In this document: in pieces, positions 49,554 through 57,006 of the stretch
Layout: every line of letters starts with the position of its first letter
Numbering within the stretch: the first letter of the stretch is position 1
DNA from: SIG607 sp045592625
GTDB lineage: Bacteria > Bacillota > Clostridia > Oscillospirales > Acutalibacteraceae
Reading direction: 5' to 3'
Length of the DNA stretch: 64,000 nucleotides
NCBI GenBank assembly: GCA_045592625.1
Contig: JAZNVC010000001.1
Span: forward strand, 124,001-188,000
Translations under genes and position numbers: made by a program
Notes under the pieces: generated by a model
Database searches by the model: none
What the model was told of the DNA's origin: nothing
The model's input: the letters and a program-made list of their open reading frames with translations, nothing else

Positions 49554-50991
49554 AGCATTTATTTATAAGTCTTATATAAAATTCCACCGATTTATGAATT
49601 GTCTCGATTCTTATTCTTTCATTATTGCCGTGAATGGTGGCACGTTCTTCACTTGTTAAATCCATAGCGGAAAAGCGGTAAACGTGACTAGAAAATCCGT
49701 TATAGTGACGGCTGTCGGAACACTGAACCATCAGATAGGGAGATACTATACAGCCCTTCCAGGTAGATGCAACGGCAGAAGAAATTCTATCCCATTGTTC
49801 ACAGTCTGTTTCGGAAATGGTGCTTGGCTCTGTTCCCGAAAGCATATTAACCTCAACATTTTCTTTCTTGGTAATATTTTTTAAATAATCGAGAACCGAG
49901 GCAGTACTGTCCTCAGGATTAAGACGCATATTAGAAACAATTTCTGCATACGGCGGGATAACGTTTGGGGCACTGCTGCCCGTACTTTGAGTAAAGGCGG
50001 TAGTAGTACGAAGAAGTGCGTTCATTTCTCCGCCGCCTTTTTTTGCAATAGAGTTAAGCACTCCCGCAAAAAGCCATAAATTAGCAAAAATCATTCTGTA
50101 AAGGAAATTGCTGTGTCTGCCTAAAGTATCGAACATTTCTTTTACAGGCTTGGTGATATGCATTTTAAGGGGATTTTTTTCCACCTTTAGTATAGCACGG
50201 CTAAGTCTTATAAGAGGGGTGTTGGGTTTTGGAGCAGATGCGTGACCGCCCATAGAAATTGCTTTGTAACTAACGTTCATCATGCCCTTTTCGGCAATGC
50301 CGATAAGACCGCAGCTTCCTTTAACGCCGGGGAAAACGTTTGTTACCACTGCACCGCCCTCGTCAACTACCATATTAGGCTGAATGTTATGTTCCTTGAA
50401 GTAGTTAACTATATTTACAGCACCGTTGCCATTTATCTCCTCACCGCCCGAAAAGGCAAAATAAATATCGTTTTCGGGAACAAATCCCTTTTCTATAAGG
50501 GTGTCTGCGGCAAAAAGCGAAGCGTTTAAGGTTACCTTTGTGTCAAGTGTACCTCTGCCCCACAGTACGCCGTCTTCAATAATACCTTCAAAGGCGGGTT
50601 TTTCCCAATGGCATTCATCGGCATCTACAACGTCGTAGTGTGACATTAAAACGGTAGGAAGTTTTGAACTTATGCCCTTCCAATGAATTAAAATTCCCCT
50701 GTCGTTAAGCTCTGTTACCGAACAAACCGAAAAAACGTTTTTATAAAGTGAAGGCAGACTACTAAGTAACCCTTCAAATTGGCTTTCATCTTCTTTTTCC
50801 CTTTCGGAAAAGGAAACGGTTTTGAATTTTACAAGAGCTTTTAAATCTTCTACCGCTTTTTCTTTATCAAAGTCAACCTGAGTATTTTCTGCCGAAATGT
50901 TGTTTTTGGGGGTAAATAGCAGAGTGCGGATAATGATAACACCCAGAAAAATTATAACTAAAGCCAATAAAGCGTAAAGAACAATATCCAA
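49552..50991 (-). CDS. Membrane-anchored M20-family metallopeptidase
   Basis: 479 aa. One N-terminal membrane helix (~3-28), then an M20 di-zinc peptidase: VLMSHYDVVDADECHWEKPA (first His/Asp), WGRGTLDTK (bridging Asp), FAFSGGEEINGNG (general base Glu-Glu), and late ligand His/Glu residues. The closest layout is carboxypeptidase S / PM20D1-like enzymes that hydrolyse N-acyl or dipeptide bonds. It is the last gene of a four-gene operon with three integral membrane proteins, starting one base after its neighbour's stop. Confidence 0.88.
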   Translation of the reverse strand: MDIVLYALLALVIIFLGVIIIRTLLFTPKNNISAENTQVDFDKEKAVEDLKALVKFKTVSFSEREKEDESQFEGLLSSLPSLYKNVFSVCSVTELNDRGILIHWKGISSKLPTVLMSHYDVVDADECHWEKPAFEGIIEDGVLWGRGTLDTKVTLNASLFAADTLIEKGFVPENDIYFAFSGGEEINGNGAVNIVNYFKEHNIQPNMVVDEGGAVVTNVFPGVKGSCGLIGIAEKGMMNVSYKAISMGGHASAPKPNTPLIRLSRAILKVEKNPLKMHITKPVKEMFDTLGRHSNFLYRMIFANLWLFAGVLNSIAKKGGGEMNALLRTTTAFTQSTGSSAPNVIPPYAEIVSNMRLNPEDSTASVLDYLKNITKKENVEVNMLSGTEPSTISETDCEQWDRISSAVASTWKGCIVSPYLMVQCSDSRHYNGFSSHVYRFSAMDLTSEERATIHGNNERIRIETIHKSVEFYIRLINKC

Positions 50992-51672
50992 TTAAATCAT
51001 TCCTTTTTTATACATTATTCTGGAAACGATTACCGTAAAGATAACTCCTACGGGTACCATAATTCCTACCGTTCCTTCGTTAAGGGCGGGAACGAATATG
51101 AAAAGTCCTAACATAAGGATAATGGGAGCAATGCTGAGTTTGAAATTTTTAGAAATAAATACAACAGCAAGACCGCCAAACAGGGCAGGAAGTATCTGGT
51201 CAAAGGCAGGTTGTAAAATGGGAGAACTTAAAAATGCCCCTATCGGTTCTACTGTAATAAGAAGTATTACGCCAATAATAATTATAAGGGTGGTAACAAT
51301 GCTTGAAACTGCAATAGAAATGGTGGAAATGATTTCACCCTCCTCGCTGGTTGCCTTAACATCAGCCTTTTCCATAGCATCAACGGCAACAGGAAGTTTC
51401 AGGTTTGAAATATTTCCCGTAACAAAGGAAAGATAAGCACCTCCTGCTCCCAGCATGGGAACGTAGGTGAATATTTCAACAATTCCCACAGCCCAGTACA
51501 TAGGAAGGACTGCCAGTAATGCTTTAAAAAAGGAATCCCACTTGGGAAGAACGCCGTAAATAAGACAGAGGGCGGTGGGGAAAAGAAATATAAGCACCAA
51601 AAGTGTGAATCCCCAAATTTTACCGTCACGATGAACGCTTTCAAGATAGGTTAACTTAGTTTTTTCTTTCAT
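50992..51672 (-). CDS. Integral membrane protein, probable partner of the DUF5058-like protein
   Basis: 226 aa with about five or six membrane helices. Not a named family that I can assign with confidence. The loop ISNLKLPVAVDAMEKADVKA then TSEEGEIISTISIAVSS suggests a transporter subunit with a cytosolic loop. It is adjacent to a second multi-pass protein and an M20 peptidase, with spacings of 13 and 0 bases, so the three probably form an uptake-and-hydrolysis unit. The ATG is preceded by GGAGGG on the minus strand. Confidence 0.75.
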   Translation of the reverse strand: MKEKTKLTYLESVHRDGKIWGFTLLVLIFLFPTALCLIYGVLPKWDSFFKALLAVLPMYWAVGIVEIFTYVPMLGAGGAYLSFVTGNISNLKLPVAVDAMEKADVKATSEEGEIISTISIAVSSIVTTLIIIIGVILLITVEPIGAFLSSPILQPAFDQILPALFGGLAVVFISKNFKLSIAPIILMLGLFIFVPALNEGTVGIMVPVGVIFTVIVSRIMYKKGMI

Positions 51673-51685
51673 TTTTCAGCCCTCC

Positions 51686-52492
51686 TTAAGATAACCAAGC
51701 GGTAAAGGGTATAGCCGATGCCATTCCACCGATAAGGGAAATGGGCAGAGCATAGTCATTCATCCAACGCTGATGAAATACCTTTGCTACTGCACCGCAA
51801 ACAGCCATAATAACTGCCGAGGTCAGCATTACGAAAACGGGAATAAGACCCGAAGTGGCGGAATATTCGGTTATATTTTCAAGATAGGTGCCGTCGTCTT
51901 GCAAGATTTTTTCGGTGACGATACGGGCTCCACCATCCCAAAGACGTGAAACGTGAGAAAATACAAACCCTAAAAATGCAGAAATCATACCTAAAAACAT
52001 TGCGTTATTAAAGATTTCTGCCCATTTCTTATCCTTCATACCGATTTTATTCATACCGCTCTGTATTCTTTTGGTAAGAAGGGGAGCCAGAATAAGACCG
52101 ATTAAAATTCCAAGAGTCATAACCCAGACAACCGTAACAAATGCAGAGGGATTATTTATTTCCTGTCCAAGACCCTGTCCCAGTTCGCTGACTGCTCTTT
52201 CAGCGGCAATGGTTTCATAGGAAAGTGAACCTATTACCGACAGTCTGAGCCAGGGAAGAGCAATACCAAGACTTTTGGAAAGGGTAACTATACCTACGAG
52301 AATGGAGACCGCAGGGGCAATAGTGGAAATTGCCGAGCCGGTTATAGTCTTTTTGATTCGGGTCATATCCATACCCTTTTCTTTAGCACGTTTAAGGGCT
52401 CTTATAAGGAAAAATGCCGATTGACCGAGTACTGCTAAAATAATAACGCCAACAAGAATAAAAATGATGGGATTGTTAACATTAAAGCTCAT
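51686..52492 (-). CDS. Multi-pass membrane protein (DUF5058-like)
   Basis: 268 aa from the ATG at 52492 (AGAGG upstream; the longer start at 52555 lacks a site). About six or seven helices. FFLIRALKRAKEKGMDMTRI, SILVGIVTLSKSLGIALPWLRL and SVIGSLSYETIAAERAVSEL resemble what I remember of the DUF5058 family, putative amino-acid or peptide permease components. It overlaps the upstream gene by four bases and lies 13 bases from the next. Function inferred from context only. Confidence 0.72.
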   Translation of the reverse strand: MSFNVNNPIIFILVGVIILAVLGQSAFFLIRALKRAKEKGMDMTRIKKTITGSAISTIAPAVSILVGIVTLSKSLGIALPWLRLSVIGSLSYETIAAERAVSELGQGLGQEINNPSAFVTVVWVMTLGILIGLILAPLLTKRIQSGMNKIGMKDKKWAEIFNNAMFLGMISAFLGFVFSHVSRLWDGGARIVTEKILQDDGTYLENITEYSATSGLIPVFVMLTSAVIMAVCGAVAKVFHQRWMNDYALPISLIGGMASAIPFTAWLS

Positions 52493-53280
52493 TTTTTCGT
52501 TTCCTCTCTTTTTTCTTTTAAAATATTGTAGGTTATCGGTAGTATAAAAAGGCATAGGGCTATGCCATCATAGTCAATGGGAATGTCACCGTGGACAAAG
52601 GTATTGCCAAGAGAAAAATATACTATAAGTCTGCTTACTACACTTGTAAAGGTGAGTATAAAGGTTATAATGCTTACGGGTAAAAAGAACTTTAATGTGC
52701 GGTTTGTGGGATATCCTGCACAAATTCTTAAAAACATCAGCATAAATACAAGAAGTATGCAACGGTAAGCAAGGGAAAAAACGTGTTCGGATACAAGAGC
52801 CGAAGCACTGAATGACGTGAAAACAAGAACAAGTCTCATTAAATAGTAAAACATTGGAATAACGTTTGCTATGGATGGGATTTTCAAATCAGTAAATGCA
52901 GAAAGACCAAAGAAGGTAAACCAAATTCCCGTAAGAAACGAGAAAAACAGGGTTAAGTTATTTTGCCAAGCAATAATAGCAGAGGTATTAAAGAGTGCGG
53001 GATAAAGCAGTGTTACTATACCGCAGATAACCGAAAGTACGCCCGAAATCTTATTCAATTTGAAGTCGGCAGATGCTTTTTTATCTGCAAAAAATGCAAA
53101 AACGAAAGCAATTACAGTCAAAATAAAAATAGTTACACTTAAAAATACGCCAAAAAAAGCAAGACGGGCAATAAAAAATCCTGTGGTGTCTTGGGTGGTA
53201 TAAAATACGGTTGCTATTCTTATGGCGGTGCATATTATCGCTATGCAAACCGAAAAAATAAATAGGTTCTTAGTTTTCAT
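52489..53280 (-). CDS. Seven-helix membrane protein of unknown function
   Basis: Not recognised. 263 aa, nearly all hydrophobic, with about seven transmembrane segments and short polar loops (FADKKASADFKLNKI, CAGYPTNRTLKF). The C-terminus KEKREETKK is cytosolic. First gene of the minus-strand operon ending in the M20 peptidase; it overlaps the DUF5058-like gene by four bases (ATGA). It could be a sensor or an accessory transporter subunit. No catalytic motif is visible. Confidence 0.7.
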   Translation of the reverse strand: MKTKNLFIFSVCIAIICTAIRIATVFYTTQDTTGFFIARLAFFGVFLSVTIFILTVIAFVFAFFADKKASADFKLNKISGVLSVICGIVTLLYPALFNTSAIIAWQNNLTLFFSFLTGIWFTFFGLSAFTDLKIPSIANVIPMFYYLMRLVLVFTSFSASALVSEHVFSLAYRCILLVFMLMFLRICAGYPTNRTLKFFLPVSIITFILTFTSVVSRLIVYFSLGNTFVHGDIPIDYDGIALCLFILPITYNILKEKREETKK

Positions 53281-53340
53281 AATAATTTACTCCCGTGGTT
53301 CATATATTGTATAGTAAACTATGTTTAAAGGATGAAGTAT

Positions 53341-54273
53341 ATGAAAAGTATTTACGGATGGATAAGCCTTTTTCTTGCGGTTGTTTTCCTGATATTCCCT
53401 TTAATTTCATTAAAAAGCGAAAGCACGGCAGTCAGCGTATCGGGGGATACTACAGGTGAAGAAATTACCTTTCGCCTTAAGGACAAGGATTCGGGAGCAA
53501 TAACCACCATATCGGCAAGAGATTATATTTTAGGGGTGGTATCGGCAGAAATGCCTGCTTCCTATCATATTGAAGCCCTTAAAGCACAAACAGTAGCCGC
53601 CTATACCTTTGCTTTGTGGCGTAAAAACGAAAACAAAAAAGAGGATTTCGACATAACAAGCGATTCTAATTTAGACCAAGCCTATATTGACAAAGACGGC
53701 AGGGCTAAAAAATGGGGTGAAAATGAGGCGGAATATACCGAAAAAATACTTTCTGCCATAGACTCGGTTCTTGGCCAGACGGTAAATTATGACGGCAAAA
53801 TTGCCTTAACACTTTATACGGCTATTTCCGGGGGTAAGACCGAAAATGTTAAAAATCTTTGGGGAAAAGAATATTCTTATCTTACTCCCGTTGAAAGCGT
53901 GGGGGATTTGCTCAGCCCAAACTATTTAACCACCGCTGATTTCACAAAAGAACAGTTAGAGGAAAAAATCGAAGGAATAAGCGATGTTAATGTTTCTAAA
54001 TGGTTTTCTTCTCCCGTTTACAGCGACAGCGGAACCCTGCTTACCGTTAAATTCGGGGATAAAACCTTTACGGGCAAACAAATACGAAGTGCCCTTAATC
54101 TTCGCAGTGCAAATTTTGACGTAACCGTAAAGGATAACCTATTTACCTTTACGGTAAGGGGTTATGGTCATCTTGTGGGTATGAGTCAATACGGTGCTAA
54201 CTATATGGCACAGCAGGGAAGCGACTATAAAGAAATACTCAAATGGTATTATAAAGGAACAGAGGTAGTTTAA
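53341..54273 (+). CDS. SpoIID/LytB-domain protein
   Basis: 310 aa. An N-terminal membrane helix (~8-25) and the SpoIID lytic-transglycosylase-type domain: ARDYILGVVSAEMPASYHIE (catalytic-type Glu), LKAQTVAAYTFALW, YTAISGGKTENVKN, and at the C-terminus RGYGHLVGMSQYGANYMAQQ. In B. subtilis SpoIID degrades septal peptidoglycan during engulfment. The AEM and GHGVGMSQYGA-type motifs agree. The start at 53341 has AAAGGA eight bases upstream (53332 is too close to it). A sporulation role is likely; paralogues acting in vegetative cells exist, so I leave the symbol open. Confidence 0.88.
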   Translation: MKSIYGWISLFLAVVFLIFPLISLKSESTAVSVSGDTTGEEITFRLKDKDSGAITTISARDYILGVVSAEMPASYHIEALKAQTVAAYTFALWRKNENKKEDFDITSDSNLDQAYIDKDGRAKKWGENEAEYTEKILSAIDSVLGQTVNYDGKIALTLYTAISGGKTENVKNLWGKEYSYLTPVESVGDLLSPNYLTTADFTKEQLEEKIEGISDVNVSKWFSSPVYSDSGTLLTVKFGDKTFTGKQIRSALNLRSANFDVTVKDNLFTFTVRGYGHLVGMSQYGANYMAQQGSDYKEILKWYYKGTEVV

Positions 54274-54338
54274 CTATGCTTCTTATAAAAATAATAAGAG
54301 TATTTTTCCCTATTAAACCAATTTTATTTAACAGACAG

Positions 54339-55175
54339 TTATTCAAGTACCTTAAACAGTTCGGGTAAAGCCGACTCAAAGTTTACGCCGTACTCTCTTT
54401 CGGGGTTTTCTTCCAGGGTTTTTTCTATGGATTCACGGGTGAAGTTAACCGCTATCTGCACCGCCGCCTGTAATGAACGGTCGTTTAAAATGGCACCTAT
54501 CATAGCACTTGCAAAAACATCGCCTGTTCCGTGATAAATAGCGTCAATCTTTCTTGTTAAAGCGTAGCGGATTTCGCCGTTTTCACAAATGGCGGCACCA
54601 ATACGTCTGTCGTCAAAGCATACACCGGTCAGCACAACATCTGCACCAGTAAGGTCATAGGTGCGTTTAATTAATTTTTCTATATATTCCTCGGTGTAAG
54701 GCGGTTCAAGATATTCCATACCAGTAAGCAGAGCAGCCTCGGTTATGTTAGGAACTATAATATCTGCAGTCTGACAAAGGGAAAGCATGGCAAGAGGAAA
54801 ATCGTCATCAAAGCCTTTATAAAGTTTTCCGAAATCTGCCATAGCAGGATCAACAACAATCATACTTTGCTGGGTACGAAGCATTTCAATGGTGCGTTTA
54901 ACAATATCCGCCTGATCCTTAGAGCCTAAATAACCGCTGTAGAAAATGTCTGAGGTAATACCTTCCTTTCTCCAGTGGGCTGCTACAGGCAAAATATCTT
55001 CCGTAAGGTCGCGGAAGGTATAACCCGAAAAGCCGCCTGTGTGGGTAGAAAGCACGGCGGTAGGAATTACGGCACATTCAGCACCGCAGGCAGATAGAAT
55101 GGGCAGAGCCACTGTAAGTGAACATTTTCCGAAACAGGAAATATCGTGAATGGCTACTACTCTTTTTTGGGACAT
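54339..55175 (-). CDS. Pyridoxal/pyridoxamine kinase
   Basis: 278 aa, ribokinase-like fold. Salvages vitamin B6 by phosphorylation. VVAIHDISCFGKCSLTVALP at the N-terminus, VLSTHTGGFSGYTFRDLT, VVDPAMADFGKLYKGF and the C-terminal anion-hole region IYHGTGDVFASAMIGA with the catalytic Asp are all visible. The ATG at 55175 has GAAGGTG upstream. Last gene of the PTS-IIC-like / nth operon, five bases after nth. A PdxY- or PdxK-type symbol cannot be chosen from sequence. Confidence 0.9.
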   Translation of the reverse strand: MSQKRVVAIHDISCFGKCSLTVALPILSACGAECAVIPTAVLSTHTGGFSGYTFRDLTEDILPVAAHWRKEGITSDIFYSGYLGSKDQADIVKRTIEMLRTQQSMIVVDPAMADFGKLYKGFDDDFPLAMLSLCQTADIIVPNITEAALLTGMEYLEPPYTEEYIEKLIKRTYDLTGADVVLTGVCFDDRRIGAAICENGEIRYALTRKIDAIYHGTGDVFASAMIGAILNDRSLQAAVQIAVNFTRESIEKTLEENPEREYGVNFESALPELFKVLE

Positions 55176-55180
55176 ATTTT

Positions 55181-55813
55181 TTACACCTTCTTGGGACAAA
55201 ATTCGTTTAATACACAGTTTTCACAAAAAGCACGACGGGCTGTGCAGACCTTTCTGCCGTGAAGTACACACCTGTGACAAAAATCATTTGATTTATCACT
55301 TGGCAGGATTTTTTGCATATTAATTTCTGCTTTATATGGGTCTTTTGTGTCTATAAAACCCAGTCTGTTGCAAAGTCTTATAAAATGAGTGTCTGCAACC
55401 ACTGCGGGTTTTTTATAAATATCTCCGCAAATAAGATTTGCAGTTTTTCTTCCCACTCCGGGAAGTTTTGTCAGTTCTTCGATGCTGTCAGGAATTTCAC
55501 CGCCGAATTCTTCACATAGCATTTTGCCTATTCCTATAAGGCTTTTAGCCTTGCTCTTATATAGACCGCAGGTTTTAATAAGTTCTTCAACCTGGCTTAA
55601 AGATGCATTTGCTAAAGCGAAACAGTCGGGGAAACGCTTGAAAAGGGCAGGGGTTACAATATTTACCCTTGCATCTGTGCACTGAGCCGAAAGCCGTGTG
55701 GCAATTAAAAGTTCAAAGGCGTTTTTATAGTTCAGCGAACAAATGGCATCGGGATATTCCTTTTCAAAGGCTTCAATGCATAAAGCAGCACGTTCTTTTT
55801 TAGTCATTGGCAT
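55181..55813 (-). CDS. nth: Endonuclease III (DNA glycosylase/AP lyase)
   Basis: Removes oxidised pyrimidines. 210 aa. The helix-hairpin-helix LPGVGRKTANLI carries the catalytic Lys, ADTHFIRLCNRLGF the catalytic Asp, and the C-terminal [4Fe-4S] ligands are C-x6-C-x2-C-x5-C in CTARRAFCENCVLNEFC. It overlaps the PTS-IIC-like gene by 14 bases and is followed five bases later by the pyridoxal kinase. Iron-sulfur cluster and motifs are all intact. Confidence 0.95.
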   Translation of the reverse strand: MPMTKKERAALCIEAFEKEYPDAICSLNYKNAFELLIATRLSAQCTDARVNIVTPALFKRFPDCFALANASLSQVEELIKTCGLYKSKAKSLIGIGKMLCEEFGGEIPDSIEELTKLPGVGRKTANLICGDIYKKPAVVADTHFIRLCNRLGFIDTKDPYKAEINMQKILPSDKSNDFCHRCVLHGRKVCTARRAFCENCVLNEFCPKKV

Positions 55814-56843
55814 TAAGTTTTAGGTAACCGTTTTTAATAATTCCCATTTTTCGCATACCTTCGCTAAAGGCAAGAGAAACTACTGCAGGGAGTATAAAGT
55901 GCATTAAAGCAATTAAAAGCAAAGCCTTAAGGGACGAGGTTCCGCTTTCTACCATAGCGCCAAAGGCGGCGAACTGACCCACTAAACCTGCACTTCCCAT
56001 ACCTGAGCCGATGGGGGTGCTTACCATTTTGAATAGGGCGGCAGAAACAGGACCTAAAATTGCACTTGAAAAAATTGAAGGCAACCATATTTGAGGATGG
56101 CGGACAATGTTGGGCATCTGAAGCATAGATGTACCTACACCCTGTGCAATAAGACCGCCGAATTTGTTTTCTCTATAGCTTATAACGGCAAAGCCTACCA
56201 TATTACAGCAACAGCCTATGGTGGCGGCACCGGCGGCAAGACCGCTTAGTCCCATAGAAACACCTATGGCGGCACTTGAAATGGGAAGGGTTAAGAAAAT
56301 ACCCATAACTACCGAAACTATCATACCGCCGATTACGGGGTATTTATCAACGTTAACGTTTACAAGATTACCAAGCCACTTCATAGCATAAGAAATGTAG
56401 GGGCCGATAAGGAAAGCGGCAAGGCTTCCTGCAACTATACAGCAAAGAGGAGTAAGTATAATATCAACCTTTGTTTTTCCTGAAACAAGAGCACCTATTT
56501 CAACGGCTATATAAGCGGCTATAAATGCACCCAAGGGTTCACCGGGAGAACCAAAAGCAAATTTACCTGCCTCTATAATAGGGAAGGCACCCACCATACC
56601 GCAAACAGCAGCAGAAACGGCGGTTAAGGGAGAAGACTTCAATTTAGCAGCTACACCAACGCCTATACCTGCACCTGTAATGGTTTTTGCAAAGCTGGCG
56701 ACATAGGTAAGGTATGTACCGATAACACCCGGAATAAATGAGGCTATCTGTCCTAAAATAGTGCCAATAATAAGGGTGGCGAAAAGACCGAGAGCCATAC
56801 CCGAAAGTCCGTCAATAAATATACGATTAAATATTTTTTTCAT
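55800..56843 (-). CDS. PTS_EIIC_2-type membrane permease
   Basis: 347 aa with about nine or ten helices of the type annotated as PTS sugar transporter subunit IIC (PTS_EIIC_2). GIGVGVAAKLKSSPLTAVSA, PGEPLGAFIAAYIAVEIGAL and VGFAVISYRENKFGGLIAQG are typical. No IIA or IIB gene is nearby, as is usual for this subfamily, so sugar phosphotransfer is unproven. The ATG at 56843 has AGGAG eight bases upstream; the GTG at 56852 overlaps that site. First gene of an operon with nth and the kinase, behind a palindrome that looks like an operator. Confidence 0.82.
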   Translation of the reverse strand: MKKIFNRIFIDGLSGMALGLFATLIIGTILGQIASFIPGVIGTYLTYVASFAKTITGAGIGVGVAAKLKSSPLTAVSAAVCGMVGAFPIIEAGKFAFGSPGEPLGAFIAAYIAVEIGALVSGKTKVDIILTPLCCIVAGSLAAFLIGPYISYAMKWLGNLVNVNVDKYPVIGGMIVSVVMGIFLTLPISSAAIGVSMGLSGLAAGAATIGCCCNMVGFAVISYRENKFGGLIAQGVGTSMLQMPNIVRHPQIWLPSIFSSAILGPVSAALFKMVSTPIGSGMGSAGLVGQFAAFGAMVESGTSSLKALLLIALMHFILPAVVSLAFSEGMRKMGIIKNGYLKLNAND

Positions 56844-56878
56844 TTCCTTCACTCCTGTGAGACTTTAAATTTCTAAAA

Positions 56879-56895
56879 AATGGAATTATTCCATT
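56879..56895. promoter_or_regulatory. Palindromic operator candidate of the PTS-IIC-like operon
   Basis: AATGGAAT-T-ATTCCATT, a perfect 17-bp palindrome between the -10 box and the gene. It is positioned as a roadblock operator; no regulator gene is adjacent. Confidence 0.55.
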
Positions 56896-56907
56896 ATATA
56901 CCTTTCT

Positions 56908-56937
56908 ATTATACTACTATTATACATAAATAGTCAA
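56908..56937 (-). promoter_or_regulatory. Promoter of the PTS-IIC-like operon
   Basis: Minus strand TTGACT (complement of 56932-56937), 18-bp spacer, TATAAT (complement of 56908-56913). Confidence 0.75.
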
Positions 56938-56940
56938 TAT

Positions 56941-56970
56941 AAAAAGCACAGAGTGTCTCTGTGCTTTAAT
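56941..56970 (-). terminator. Terminator of spoIIE
   Basis: AAAGCACAGAG pairs with CTCTGTGCTTT around a three-base loop; on the minus strand a five-T run follows. Confidence 0.83.
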
Positions 56971-57006
56971 AAATTTATATTTCGCCAATGTGCCAAATAA
57001 AAATTT

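Noticed and set aside
54274..54338. Terminator between the SpoIID-family gene and the pyridoxal kinase gene
   Set aside because: TCTTAT/ATAAGA gives only a six-base AT-rich stem before TATTTTT; too weak to report as a feature.
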